A DNA stretch of 64,000 nucleotides from contig JAIXXN010000037.1 in NCBI GenBank assembly GCA_027490725.1, forward strand, positions 55,844-119,843. Direction: 5' to 3'. The notes beneath the pieces are model-generated. The model saw only the letters and a program-made list of their open reading frames with translations. It was not told where the DNA came from and made no database searches. Position 1 is the first letter of the stretch; every line of letters begins with the position of its first letter. The stretch is from Oxalobacteraceae bacterium (GTDB lineage Bacteria > Pseudomonadota > Gammaproteobacteria > Burkholderiales > Burkholderiaceae_D). Made by a program: the position numbers and the translations under genes. This document shows positions 1 through 9,428 of the stretch, in pieces.

Positions 1-1389
1 AAACCGTCCTCCACGCGCAGCGCATTGCTGGGCAATCCGAATTTCAAGTGGCTGCTACGCGGTGGCGTGATTTCCATGCTAGGCGATCAGCTGACCATGG
101 TGGCACTACCGTGGCTGGTATTGAAGCTCACCGGTGACACCATGGCACTGGGACTGGTGATTGCTCTGATGAGTATTCCGCGCGCCGCCTTCATCCTGAT
201 CGGTGGCGCCGTGGTAGATCGCTACTCGCCCAAACGGGTGCTGATGCTGAGTAAATTTGCCAACGCCCTCCTGCTTGCGCTGCTGGCCATGCTGGTACTA
301 CGCCAGCCGGAAACACTCACCCTCTCACTACTAGGGCAACTCAAGCTGGAACTGGTGCTCACACCGCACATCACCCTGATGCTGATCTATGCGCTGGCCT
401 TCGGCATCGGGCTGGCACAGGCGTTTGGCGTGCCGTCCGCAACCGCCATCATGCCGCAAGCTATCCCGGCCGAAGCGCTGCAGGCCGCCAACGGCATGCT
501 GATGGGCTTACGGCAGCTCTCCATGCTGCTCGGTCCGATGCTGGCGGCCGTGCTGCTGGCCTGGTCCGCGCCGGATAGTGCCGGCAGCGCGCAACACAGC
601 ACAGCACTGATGGGGGATGCCCGCGGTCTGGCCTGCGCGTTTGCGCTCGATAGTCTGAGTTTTCTGATCTCCGCATGGACCCTGAGCCGGGTGCGCAATC
701 TGCAGGTAGCGCCAGCCCAGCACGCGGCGGCATCGGTATGGCGCTCCATCGGTGACGGACTGCTGATGGTGTGGCGCGACGTGCCGCTGCGCCTCTGCTT
801 TATCTACTGGGGCACCGTATCATTATTCATCGGTGGGGCAATGCAGGTCGCCCTGCCGGTACTGGCAAACCGCGTACTCGATGGCGCCAGCGCCTTCGGC
901 ATACTGCTGGCCGCGAACGGTGCCGGCACACTGCTCGGCATGGCGGGCGCCGCGCTGATCGGAGCGCGTCTGCGTAGCACCAGTTTCGGCAGCATGATTC
1001 TGTTAATGGATGGACTGGCTGGCGTGCTGGTACTGGGGCTAGGCGCAGCAGACAATGCATGGCTGGCAGGCGCGCTGCTGCTGACGCTCGGCGTACTTAG
1101 TGGCTATGTGCAGATCAATGTTTTCACATGGATCCAGCAACGCGTCGCGCCGCAGATGATGGGACGCGCCATGAGTATCTTCATGTTCATTTTCATGGGA
1201 CTGGCGCCGGTGTCTGCGGCGGCAACGGGCTGGCTGCTGACGCTGATCAGCCTGTCGCAATTATTCGTCGGTGGTGGCATCATACTGATCACCTTTGCAG
1301 TACTGGCCTATCTGCTCACGCCGATCCGCCGCATCACCGCAAACACTAGCAACACTAACACTAGCAACACTACAAGCACAGCGCAGTAA
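1..1389 (+). CDS. MFS transporter (5'-truncated by window edge)
   Basis: Polytopic membrane protein of the major facilitator superfamily, with about 12 hydrophobic segments. The reading frame stays open to base 1. The first possible start inside the window is a TTG at 25, but the residues before it (KPSSTRSA) look like a normal MFS N-terminal tail, so the true start probably lies upstream. The motif GDQLTMVALPWLVLKLTGD and the cytoplasmic loop VDRYSPKRVLM resemble MFS drug/metabolite exporters of the EntS or macrolide-efflux type; the substrate is unknown. The C-terminus ends in a low-complexity Asn/Thr/Ser tail encoded by imperfect repeats of AACACTAGC. The LysR gene starts 9 bp after the stop behind a good AGGAG ribosome binding site, so the two are probably cotranscribed. 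Confidence 0.85.
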   Translation, partial: KPSSTRSALLGNPNFKWLLRGGVISMLGDQLTMVALPWLVLKLTGDTMALGLVIALMSIPRAAFILIGGAVVDRYSPKRVLMLSKFANALLLALLAMLVLRQPETLTLSLLGQLKLELVLTPHITLMLIYALAFGIGLAQAFGVPSATAIMPQAIPAEALQAANGMLMGLRQLSMLLGPMLAAVLLAWSAPDSAGSAQHSTALMGDARGLACAFALDSLSFLISAWTLSRVRNLQVAPAQHAAASVWRSIGDGLLMVWRDVPLRLCFIYWGTVSLFIGGAMQVALPVLANRVLDGASAFGILLAANGAGTLLGMAGAALIGARLRSTSFGSMILLMDGLAGVLVLGLGAADNAWLAGALLLTLGVLSGYVQINVFTWIQQRVAPQMMGRAMSIFMFIFMGLAPVSAAATGWLLTLISLSQLFVGGGIILITFAVLAYLLTPIRRITANTSNTNTSNTTSTAQ

Positions 1390-1398
1390 AGGAGCGGC

Positions 1399-2361
1399 AT
1401 GGAAACCAAGTGGCTGGAAGATTTTATTTCACTGGTCGAGACGAATAACTTCAGTCGCTCGGCAGCGCTGCGCCACGTCACGCAACCGGCGTTTTCGCGC
1501 CGCATCCAGTCGCTGGAAAACTGGCTGGGCACCGACCTGATCGACCGCACCTCCTACCCCACCAGCCTGACCCCGGCCGGAGTGGTGTTCTACGAGCAGG
1601 CACTGGAAATGCTGGCGCAGATTAACGGCGCGCGGGACATGCTGCGTTCCAAGCGGGCCGCCGCGCAGACCAGTATCGATCTGGCGGTACCGCATACCTT
1701 GTCGCTCACCTTCATCCCGAAATGGCTGACCGCACTGGAGCAGGATTTCGCGCCCATCAGCAGCCGCCTGATGGCGCTCAATGTGCACGATGCGGTGATG
1801 CAGCTGGTCGAAGGTGGTTGCGATCTGCTGCTGTGCTACCACCATCCGCGCCAGCCCGTACAGCTGGATCCGGGCCGCTACGACATGCTGGTACTGGGAC
1901 GGGAATCGCTGCGCGCCTATGCCCGCTGCGATAAAAACAAGGTGCCGGAATTTACCCTTCCCGGCACCAAAAAAGAGCCGCTGCCCTTCCTTTCCTACAC
2001 CAACAACGCCTATCTGGGACGTATGGTGGAGCTGATTCTGGGCGATGCGCGCACCCCGCTACATCTGGATCGTCAGTACGAAACCGATATGGCGGAAGGC
2101 TTGAAAATGATGGCGCTGGAGGGACGTGGCATCGCCTTTCTGCCGGAATCGGCGGTCACCCGCGAACTCAAACAGAAGCAACTGGCGCGCGCCGATGAGG
2201 GCAATGCGCAATGGGAAATCGAGATGGAAATCCGCCTCTACCGCGAGCGTCCGTCGAGCACCCGGCGCGGTAAAGTGATCGTCGAACAGCTGTGGGATTT
2301 CCTCGAACAGCAGCAACAGAAAATCGCCCGCAAACGTCGCGTGGCGGTCTCCGAACGATAG
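1399..2361 (+). CDS. LysR-family regulator, HypT/YjiE-like
   Basis: LysR-type transcription factor of 320 residues. The N-terminal winged helix-turn-helix (about residues 5-65, with NNFSRSAALRHVTQPAFSRR) and the wording METKWLEDFISLVE strongly resemble the YjiE/QseD/HypT branch, whose E. coli member responds to hypochlorous acid. The C-terminal two-thirds is the periplasmic-binding-like effector domain. The start is fixed by AGGAG six bases before the ATG. It follows the MFS gene by 9 bp, suggesting it controls that exporter or is carried with it. Assignment to LysR is certain; the HypT subgroup is by recognition of the N-terminus only. Confidence 0.88.
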   Translation: METKWLEDFISLVETNNFSRSAALRHVTQPAFSRRIQSLENWLGTDLIDRTSYPTSLTPAGVVFYEQALEMLAQINGARDMLRSKRAAAQTSIDLAVPHTLSLTFIPKWLTALEQDFAPISSRLMALNVHDAVMQLVEGGCDLLLCYHHPRQPVQLDPGRYDMLVLGRESLRAYARCDKNKVPEFTLPGTKKEPLPFLSYTNNAYLGRMVELILGDARTPLHLDRQYETDMAEGLKMMALEGRGIAFLPESAVTRELKQKQLARADEGNAQWEIEMEIRLYRERPSSTRRGKVIVEQLWDFLEQQQQKIARKRRVAVSER

Positions 2362-2384
2362 TGCTAAAAATACCGGAATTTCAT

Positions 2385-2407
2385 AACTATGCATTTTTTG
2401 CATAGTT
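2385..2407. promoter_or_regulatory. Perfect 9-bp inverted repeat upstream of gdhA
   Basis: AACTATGCA and TGCATAGTT are separated by five T residues in the 154-bp gap between the LysR gene and gdhA. The following bases are not a T-tract, so this is a poor terminator. It could be an operator (LysR-type sites have T-N11-A cores, as here) or a transcript hairpin. Role unproven. Confidence 0.4.
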
Positions 2408-2515
2408 AGATGCGCATACAGCATTGGCCGCCCCGCAGCCTCAGGTTCTATGATTCGCCCCACTTGAAGCGCGCCACGAGCGCGATTCAGCCACGAATCT
2501 ATCGGAGACCTGAGC

Positions 2516-3808
2516 ATGACTAACGTACCAGCACACGCACTGCCTTCCTACCTGAATCCAGAAGATCTGGGGCCATGGGGCGTCTACCTGCAACAGATCG
2601 ATCGCGTCACGCCGCACCTCGGCAACCTGTCGCGCTGGGTCGAAACCCTGAAACGCCCGAAGCGTATTCTGACCGTTGACGTTCCGATCGAACGCGACGA
2701 CGGCAGCATCGCCCACTACGAAGGCTATCGCGTACAGCACAATATGTCGCGCGGTCCGGGCAAAGGCGGCGTGCGTTTCCATCAGGATGTCACGCTCTCC
2801 GAAGTCATGGCGTTGTCGGCGTGGATGACGGTCAAGAACGCTGCCGTGAACGTGCCATACGGCGGCGCGAAAGGCGGTATCCGGGTTGACCCGAAAACCC
2901 TGTCGCGTGGTGAACTGCAGCGTCTGACCCGCCGCTACACCAGCGAAATCGCCCTGATCATCGGACCAAACAAGGATATTCCGGCACCGGACGTCAACAC
3001 CAATGAACAGGTGATGGCATGGATGATGGACTCCTACGCCATGATCGAAGGGAATCTGTCGACCGGCGTCGTCACCGGCAAGCCTATCTCGCTGGGTGGC
3101 TCGCTGGGCCGCCGCGAAGCTACCGGCCGCGGTGTGTTCGTGGTCGGTCGCGAAGCCGCCGCCAAGCGCGGTGTCGCCATCGAAGGTGCCCGCGTTGCTG
3201 TGCAGGGTTTCGGGAATGTGGGCGGTGTAGCCGCGAGCATGTTCGCTGAAGCCGGCTCGAAAATCATCGCCGTGCAGGATCACACCGGCACCGTCGTGCA
3301 TCAGGGTGGTCTGGACATTCCACGTCTGCACCAGCACGTCGCCGAATGCGGTAGCGTCAGCGGCTTCCCCGGCGCTGAAGCCTTCCTCGATCGCGACGCC
3401 TTCTGGGGCATCGAGTCCGACATTCTGATCCCGGCCGCGCTGGAACAGCAAATCACTGCTGCCAATGCACCGAAGATCCGCACCAAGATTATTCTGGAAG
3501 GCGCCAACGGCCCGACCACTCCGGAAGCCGACGACATCCTGACCGATAAAGATGTGCTGATCGTGCCGGACGTTCTGGCCAATGCCGGTGGCGTGACCGT
3601 TTCCTACTTCGAATGGGTACAGGACTTCTCCAGCTTCTTCTGGAGCGAAGACGAGATCAATGCCCGTCTGACCCGCATCATGCAGGAAGCCTTCAATGCA
3701 GTGTGGGCTGTCGCACAGGAGAAGAAAGTCACCCTGCGCACCGCCACCTTCATTCTGGCTTGCACCCGCGTGCTGCAGGCGCGCGAAGTACGCGGCCTGT
3801 ATCCATGA
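2516..3808 (+). CDS. gdhA: Glutamate dehydrogenase
   Basis: Glu/Leu/Phe/Val dehydrogenase of 430 residues, interconverting glutamate with 2-oxoglutarate and ammonia in the cytoplasm. Family hallmarks are present: [10 protein letters not shown] with Lys83, PYGGAKGG with Lys119 (catalytic lysine region), DIPAPDVNT around residue 160, and a Rossmann glycine motif VQGFGNVGG in the dinucleotide domain. The length matches the short hexameric bacterial enzymes, of the type often NAD-specific in betaproteobacteria; cofactor preference cannot be read with certainty. It is a single gene, with a strong hairpin terminator directly after it and an inverted repeat upstream. Confidence 0.95.
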   Translation: MTNVPAHALPSYLNPEDLGPWGVYLQQIDRVTPHLGNLSRWVETLKRPKRILTVDVPIERDDGSIAHYEGYRVQHNMSRGPGKGGVRFHQDVTLSEVMALSAWMTVKNAAVNVPYGGAKGGIRVDPKTLSRGELQRLTRRYTSEIALIIGPNKDIPAPDVNTNEQVMAWMMDSYAMIEGNLSTGVVTGKPISLGGSLGRREATGRGVFVVGREAAAKRGVAIEGARVAVQGFGNVGGVAASMFAEAGSKIIAVQDHTGTVVHQGGLDIPRLHQHVAECGSVSGFPGAEAFLDRDAFWGIESDILIPAALEQQITAANAPKIRTKIILEGANGPTTPEADDILTDKDVLIVPDVLANAGGVTVSYFEWVQDFSSFFWSEDEINARLTRIMQEAFNAVWAVAQEKKVTLRTATFILACTRVLQAREVRGLYP

Positions 3809-3830
3809 TTTACTGATCCCCAGCAGTTTG

Positions 3831-3866
3831 CGCCTGCACCGGCTTCGGCCCGTGCAGGCGTTTTTT
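3831..3866 (+). terminator. Rho-independent terminator of gdhA
   Basis: The stem CGCCTGCAC pairs with GTGCAGGCG around a GC-rich loop and is followed immediately by six T residues. It lies 22 bp after the gdhA stop. Confidence 0.9.
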
Positions 3867-3898
3867 ACATGTAGTGCAGACCGAATTCAAGGGAAACC

Positions 3899-5131
3899 AT
3901 GAGCACCATCGAACAGAAAGCGCTGGCCTACCACCGTCAGGGCAATGCAGGAAAAATCGCGATTGAAGTGACCAAGAGTGTCGCGACTCAGGAAGATCTG
4001 GCGCTGGCTTATTCGCCCGGCGTCGCTGCGCCGTGCCTGGAAATCCAGCGCGAACCGGCACGCGCTTACGAGTACACCGCCAAAGGCAATCTGGTAGGCG
4101 TGATCACCAACGGTAGTGCAGTGCTAGGCCTCGGCAATATCGGCGCGCTGGCCGGCAAGCCGGTCATGGAAGGCAAAGTCGTGCTGTTCAAGAAGTTTGC
4201 CGGCATCGACGCTTTCGATATCGAGATCGACGAAACCGATCCGGATAAGCTGGTGGAGATCATCGCCGCTCTGCACCCTACTTTCGGCGGCATCAATCTG
4301 GAAGACATCAAAGCACCGGAATGCTTCTACATCGAACGCAAACTGCGTGAGCGTCTGTCGATCCCGGTGTTCCATGACGACCAGCACGGTACCGCGATTG
4401 TGGTGGGCGCCGGCATGCTGAATGCCATCGAACTCAGTGGCCGCAGCATCGCCACGGTCAAGATTGTCTGCTCCGGTGCTGGCGCGGCCGCCATGGCCTG
4501 CCTCGATCTGCTACTCGATCTGGGCGCACAGCGCGAAAACATCTTCGTTTGCGACAGCAAGGGCGTGCTGACGACCCGCCGCCAGCTGGACGGAGAAAAA
4601 GCCGCCTGGGCGCAGGATACCGATGCCACCTCGCTATCGCAGGTAATCGTCGGTGCCGACGTATTCCTCGGCGTATCCGGCCCGGGCGTACTGTCACCAC
4701 GCGATGTGGAACAGATGAAGGCACAGCCTATCGTGTTCACGCTGGCCAATCCGGAGCCGGAACTGCGTCCGGAACTGGTGCGCGAAGCGGCGCCGGACGC
4801 CATCATTGCCACCGGCCGTTCCGACTATCCGAACCAGATCAATAACGCGCTGTGCTTCCCTTACCTGTTCCGCGCGGCGCTCGATAGCGGTGCTTCCACC
4901 ATCAATCTGGAGATGAAACGCGCCTGCGTCATCGCACTGGCCGAGATGGCGCGTAGCGATGCCCGCTTCGGCAAGGATTATGTGGTACCGGGCCTGCTCG
5001 ATCCGCGCCTGCTCTCCGGCGTCACGCCGAAGATCGCCAGCGCCGCCTTCCGTAGCGGCGTGGCACGCAAACAGCTCGATGAACAGGTGTATGCCGAAGA
5101 CTTGAAAGATCTGGCCGAAACCCTGCTCTGA
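3899..5131 (+). CDS. maeB: Malic enzyme, short form without phosphotransacetylase domain
   Basis: Oxaloacetate-decarboxylating malate dehydrogenase, probably NADP-dependent, converting malate to pyruvate and CO2. The malic enzyme N-terminal domain carries YSPGVAAPC and the [20 protein letters not shown] stretch. The metal/substrate region reads [12 protein letters not shown] and FHDDQHGTA, and the NAD(P)-binding domain has a GAGAAA turn. At 410 residues it ends after the catalytic domains, whereas the E. coli MaeB type (about 760 residues) has a C-terminal phosphotransacetylase-like domain. It is therefore the compact form, and no frameshift is visible. It converges with the lipoprotein gene downstream across 28 bp that contain a small GGCTAG/CTAGCC hairpin. 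Confidence 0.93.
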   Translation: MSTIEQKALAYHRQGNAGKIAIEVTKSVATQEDLALAYSPGVAAPCLEIQREPARAYEYTAKGNLVGVITNGSAVLGLGNIGALAGKPVMEGKVVLFKKFAGIDAFDIEIDETDPDKLVEIIAALHPTFGGINLEDIKAPECFYIERKLRERLSIPVFHDDQHGTAIVVGAGMLNAIELSGRSIATVKIVCSGAGAAAMACLDLLLDLGAQRENIFVCDSKGVLTTRRQLDGEKAAWAQDTDATSLSQVIVGADVFLGVSGPGVLSPRDVEQMKAQPIVFTLANPEPELRPELVREAAPDAIIATGRSDYPNQINNALCFPYLFRAALDSGASTINLEMKRACVIALAEMARSDARFGKDYVVPGLLDPRLLSGVTPKIASAAFRSGVARKQLDEQVYAEDLKDLAETLL

Positions 5132-5159
5132 AAGCAAAGGGCTAGCTGCCTAGCCTGCG

Positions 5160-6530
5160 TTACTGGCGGGTGATACGGAACGCTTCCAGATGATATTCGT
5201 CGCCTACCAGCAGTAAGGTATGGTCGGCGAAAATCAGCTGGCGCAGCACCGGAAAATTACCCATCGTCAGATTGCCGCCATACAGACGCATGCGCTGGAT
5301 GGTGGACTTCTGTGCTGACAGCGCGGCCGTGCCGATAGCGTAGTCGGCCAGTACGATGACATCGCCTTGCGGATCACCGCTGCTATAGGTACCGACACCC
5401 ACATCGGCCAGCAGCAATTTGCCTTGCAACAGGCGGGCATCGATGGTGGGGGCGCGCCCTGACGCCGCCCATTGCGTCGATAGAATTTCCAGTCCCAGCT
5501 CGGTACGGCCGGTCGGCAGCACGGCCACGCCGGATTTATCCAGCGCGACACCGAGCACCCCGCCCGGACTGATGAAGCTAGCCTTGCCATTCCAGATGGC
5601 GCCCATTTTTCCCTTGCTATCGAGTGCCACCGGCTGCGGTTCCGCGCCACTGGTGCCAAGCGAATGTACCAGCGGCGCACCCAGCCCGCGTGGCCACATG
5701 GCCAGCATGGCGGTCGAGCCATCCAACCAGGTGGTCAGCACCGTGCCGTCCGAAGTAGCCACCCTCGGGCGCACGGCAGACGAGGCAATCTGGAAAGGTG
5801 GCGTCAGTTGACGGCCAGCGAAGTCGTACTTGCACAGTTTGAGCAGATACTGGGTTTTGTCATTGATCGGCAGCAGCGAGAAGGTGGTCGCCAGCCAGAA
5901 ACCATTGCCATCCACGGCAGCGGCATTTTCCGCTGCTGCCAGTTCGGTAGTGGAACTGGCAGCGACCGTGGGATAGAGATCCAGCGCAGCGCCGATCTGC
6001 CGGGCCTGTGCATCGAATTGCAGCATGCGCGTGCCAGGGCCGGCCTGCAGCATCACAAAACCATCCGTCGACGGCAGCAGCAGCCAATCGCCCACATAAC
6101 CGTCCGCCAGTTTAAAACCGTAGTCGACGCTGGAAATCAATGCGCCATTCTTATCGAGCACACTCAGACGGGTGCGCGGATGGACAATCTTCTTGTTCAG
6201 GGTGATCTCTGCATCGGAGGCCGACAGCACGATCACATGCTCGCCCACCACCAGTGCTTCGCCCAGCCCCTTCAGGGCTGCGCCACCGGCCAGCGTCACT
6301 AGCGCCGGACTGCCCGCCGTGATCGCGGTGGTGCTGGCGGGCGTGGTCAGGCTAGTGCTATCGCCGCCGGAACTGGTCTGGGAATTCGAGGCAGAGGATG
6401 CAGCGGAACCGCCACCGCAACCGCCCAGCAGCGCTGTCAGTAACAGCGACAGGAGCGGATAGACGAGCAGCGAGGCCGGACTTTGCGCGCGCAAACCGGC
6501 CCGCTGGCGGGGCAATGCAGGGAAACTCAT
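5160..6530 (-). CDS. Putative lipoprotein, unknown function
   Basis: Secreted lipoprotein of 456 residues. A basic N-terminus and a hydrophobic stretch lead to the lipobox LLGGC with Cys38, followed by a Gly/Ser/Thr-rich linker to about residue 80. The rest is rich in short beta-strand-like segments (for example VVGEHVIVLSASDAEITLNK and GFVMLQAGPGTRMLQFD) that suggest a beta-propeller-like fold, but no family is recognised. It stands alone between convergent maeB and the amidohydrolase gene, and nothing in the sequence indicates its substrate. Confidence 0.75.
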   Translation of the reverse strand: MSFPALPRQRAGLRAQSPASLLVYPLLSLLLTALLGGCGGGSAASSASNSQTSSGGDSTSLTTPASTTAITAGSPALVTLAGGAALKGLGEALVVGEHVIVLSASDAEITLNKKIVHPRTRLSVLDKNGALISSVDYGFKLADGYVGDWLLLPSTDGFVMLQAGPGTRMLQFDAQARQIGAALDLYPTVAASSTTELAAAENAAAVDGNGFWLATTFSLLPINDKTQYLLKLCKYDFAGRQLTPPFQIASSAVRPRVATSDGTVLTTWLDGSTAMLAMWPRGLGAPLVHSLGTSGAEPQPVALDSKGKMGAIWNGKASFISPGGVLGVALDKSGVAVLPTGRTELGLEILSTQWAASGRAPTIDARLLQGKLLLADVGVGTYSSGDPQGDVIVLADYAIGTAALSAQKSTIQRMRLYGGNLTMGNFPVLRQLIFADHTLLLVGDEYHLEAFRITRQ

Positions 6531-6666
6531 ACTGGCTCACAGTGCGCTATCTGAAAGCAAAAAGTATATAGAAAAGCAGCTTGCACCCTATACCGTCTGC
6601 GCCACAACAGCATGGCCCTGCGAGCCAGAGCGATGACCGGACAGGCCGCCGCTCACCAGCAATGCC

Positions 6667-7974
6667 TTAACGGCGGATCACTGCCCCACCCTTCATGACG
6701 AAGCTGATTTTGGTCAGCTCGTTCACGCTCTCGGTCGGATCGCCTTTCACGGCGACGATGTCGGCAAATTTGCCGGCACTGAGCGAGCCGACGCTATCTT
6801 TCCAGCCCATCAGATCGGCCGCATTGATAGTCGCCGACTGGATCGCCTGCATCGGCGTCATCCCATACTTCACCATATAGGCAAACTGCTTGCCATTGTC
6901 ACCGTGCGGGTAGACGCCGGAATCCGAACCGAATGCCATTTTTGCACCGCCGGCAAAGGCCTTACGGAAGTTATCGCGCTGCAGCTGACCGATTACTTTT
7001 TCCTTGGCGATCGACTCTGGCAGCATGCCAGCCTTCTCGCCTTCCTGCAGAATGTAGTCGTCGTTGTAGATGTCCATCACCAGATAGACGCCCTTCTCGC
7101 GCGCCAGACGGATGCCCTCTTCGTCAATCAGGCTGGCGTGTTCGATCGAATCGACGCCGGCAATAATCGCATCGCGAATGCTGCTGGTACCGTGCGCGTG
7201 CGCCGCTACCTTGCGTCCCAGTTTATGCGATTCGCTAACGATGGCCTGCATCTCTTCCAGCGTGTACTGCTGCGCGCCCGGCTCGTCGCCTTTCGACAGC
7301 ACGCCACCAGAAGCGCAGATTTTGATGACATCGGCGCCAAATTTGACCATCTCGCGCACACGGGCGCGCGCTTCCCACGGGCCGTCAGCCACACCACGAC
7401 CGACAAACTTCATATCCGGTGGCAGCATATTTTCATCGCAATGGCCGCCCTGAATCCCGATCGCATACGCAGAGGTGCGCATGCGCGGGCCGATAAAGTC
7501 GCCATCATTGATCGCATCACGCAGCGCCACATCGCCAAAGCCACCGGCGCCGACATTTCGCACCGACGTGAAGCCGGCATCCAGTGTCAGGCGGGCAGCC
7601 CGCACGCCATACAGCGCGGCGCGCGTGTCCGAGACACCCAGCGCATTGTAACCACCCAGCTTGGCATCATTGGTCAGGTGGGTGTGCATATCAATCAGCC
7701 CCGGCAACACAGTCTGGCCGGACAGGTCAATCACCTGCGCACCGGCTGGCACTTTGGTGCTGGCACTCGGGCCCACGGCACTGATGCGCTCACCGTTAAT
7801 CACGATAACCTGATCCTTCAGTACCGTACCCGCCACCACGTCGACTAGTCGACCGGCGCGGATCACCACAACTTTGCCACTATCGGCAGCAGCGGCAGCG
7901 GCGGCGGTGCTGGCCACACTGCTAGCCACGGCGCTCAGTACTGCGGCAGAGATCAGGAGATGCTTGAAATTCAT
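6667..7974 (-). CDS. Secreted metal-dependent amidohydrolase (imidazolonepropionase/prolidase-like)
   Basis: Amidohydrolase-superfamily TIM-barrel enzyme of 435 residues with a signal peptide (MNFKHLLISAAVLSAVASSV). The metal-site motifs appear in order: GLIDMHTHL (His-x-His), DVIKICASGG (candidate carboxylated Lys), AAHAHG, SIEHAS and FGSDSGVYPHG. Such exported members are usually annotated as Xaa-Pro or Xaa-Arg/Lys dipeptidases; the actual substrate is not predictable here. The frame extends to 8007, but the ATG at 7974 is preceded by AAGAGGG and begins the signal peptide, so it is preferred. No operon partner is evident. Confidence 0.87.
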   Translation of the reverse strand: MNFKHLLISAAVLSAVASSVASTAAAAAAADSGKVVVIRAGRLVDVVAGTVLKDQVIVINGERISAVGPSASTKVPAGAQVIDLSGQTVLPGLIDMHTHLTNDAKLGGYNALGVSDTRAALYGVRAARLTLDAGFTSVRNVGAGGFGDVALRDAINDGDFIGPRMRTSAYAIGIQGGHCDENMLPPDMKFVGRGVADGPWEARARVREMVKFGADVIKICASGGVLSKGDEPGAQQYTLEEMQAIVSESHKLGRKVAAHAHGTSSIRDAIIAGVDSIEHASLIDEEGIRLAREKGVYLVMDIYNDDYILQEGEKAGMLPESIAKEKVIGQLQRDNFRKAFAGGAKMAFGSDSGVYPHGDNGKQFAYMVKYGMTPMQAIQSATINAADLMGWKDSVGSLSAGKFADIVAVKGDPTESVNELTKISFVMKGGAVIRR

Positions 7975-8081
7975 GGTGTCGCCCTCTTCACTTGAAAAGA
8001 AAAGCATAGCAGAGCGGGCGCTAAAAGGCGTTCTTATTGTTTACTTCTGTGGTCGGATCGGCGCACTCGCGCCTTCGCTAC

Positions 8082-9284
8082 TCAAGCCGGCCATGCACAA
8101 GTGCGCAAGCCGGCAAACAGATCATCACGCTCCGGCAGATGGAACAGGCGGAATTGTGCGGCGTGCATGCGCTGCGGAGTGGCAAAGGAGGCGCCGCGCA
8201 GCACCTGATGACTGGTAAAGCAAGGCGCCGAATACGCCCGGTCGGGGCCGGGCAGGAAACCCGCATAAGGCTCGAAGGGCGAGGCAGTCCACTCCCACAA
8301 CTGCCCCCAGCGGAAGGCCGGATGACCTGAACGTGCCGCGTATTCCCACTCGATTTCGGTGGGCAAGCGGCGTCCGGCCCACGCGCAATAAGCCTGCGCC
8401 TCGTAGAGATTCAAGTGGCGCACCGGTTCGGCACCGGCCAGCGTGGTCAGGCGACCGAAACGCATACAGCGCCACTGGGCACCATCACGCTGCCAGTAAC
8501 GGGGCGCCGAGCGCTCCTGACGCATCAGCCACGCCGCCCCGGCAGGACTCCAGAACTGGCGCTGGTCGTAGCCACCATCGTCGACAAAATCGGCAAACTG
8601 CGCATTGCTGACCAGCGTACTATCGATGCTGAAAGCTGCCACCCGGCAGACCTGCGACGCCAGTTCGTTATCGAACACAAAGCCGCTACCGGGCGCGCTG
8701 CCGATCGTGACACTCCCGCCGGGGAAACCGATCTCCGACGGCGCGTAAGCACTGTGACGCAAGGGCGTCGCCGCTTCGGGCACGGGCAGCCCGAGTGCCT
8801 GCAATGAAGCCAGCATCGCTTCGCCATGCAGATCTTCATGGGCCAGCGCCAGCCGGTAGGGATAGAGCAGCCCATGCTCGTCCGGCTCGCGCATCAGCTT
8901 ATCCAGCACCCGGTCGAGTACCTCGTGGCAGTAGGTTTTCAAAGCGCCGGGGCTAGGCAGATCAAGTTGCCAGCGCTGCGCATGCGGCACCAGCGCGGCG
9001 TCAAACCAGTCGTCACCACGGGTCAGTAGGCAGTTACCATGCGCGTCGGCAGGATGGCTGGAACTGGCGTTGCGCAGAATGAACCATTCGGCCACCCAGG
9101 CCACATGCCCGAGTTCCCATAACGGCGGGTTGACGATGCGCAGTTGCGGTACCTGCGCCGCCTGCACCATGCCTTCGGCGGCAAAGCACTCAAAGCGCGC
9201 CAGCGTGCTGCTGCGCGCCTGACGCAAGGCCTGCGCCAGTTGCTGCGGAGTGGCTGTGCGGAACGAAGGCGGCTGGATCGTCAT
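8082..9284 (-). CDS. senA: Selenoneine synthase SenA-like (DinB + FGE-sulfatase domains)
   Basis: EgtB-related mononuclear iron enzyme of 400 residues. The N-terminal DinB-like domain gives a three-His iron site: His60 in NPPLWELGH, and His149 and His153 in HEDLHGE. The C-terminal formylglycine-generating-enzyme-like domain contains VRHLNLYEAQAYCAWAGRRLPTEIEWEYAA and ends VLRGASFATPQRM. The NPPLWELGH wording and the shorter length set it apart from the true EgtB at 15511-16866 and match what I recall of SenA, which joins hercynine to a selenosugar. It is divergent from selD, as expected for a selenoneine locus. The frame is open to 9353, but the ATG at 9284 is the natural N-terminus. The alternative is a second EgtB-like sulfoxide synthase. 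SenB is not adjacent. Confidence 0.75.
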   Translation of the reverse strand: MTIQPPSFRTATPQQLAQALRQARSSTLARFECFAAEGMVQAAQVPQLRIVNPPLWELGHVAWVAEWFILRNASSSHPADAHGNCLLTRGDDWFDAALVPHAQRWQLDLPSPGALKTYCHEVLDRVLDKLMREPDEHGLLYPYRLALAHEDLHGEAMLASLQALGLPVPEAATPLRHSAYAPSEIGFPGGSVTIGSAPGSGFVFDNELASQVCRVAAFSIDSTLVSNAQFADFVDDGGYDQRQFWSPAGAAWLMRQERSAPRYWQRDGAQWRCMRFGRLTTLAGAEPVRHLNLYEAQAYCAWAGRRLPTEIEWEYAARSGHPAFRWGQLWEWTASPFEPYAGFLPGPDRAYSAPCFTSHQVLRGASFATPQRMHAAQFRLFHLPERDDLFAGLRTCAWPA

Positions 9285-9428
9285 GCGCCGATTGTAGCGT
9301 CTTTTCACGACGCGACAACAGCCCCGTGACGCCGCTACTACAGAATAAGCCACGTGCGCAGGTGCGCGTCTAGCGGACTTGGGCGATAATCAGCGCTGGA
9401 CGTATCGATCCGCACTAAGGAAATCACT

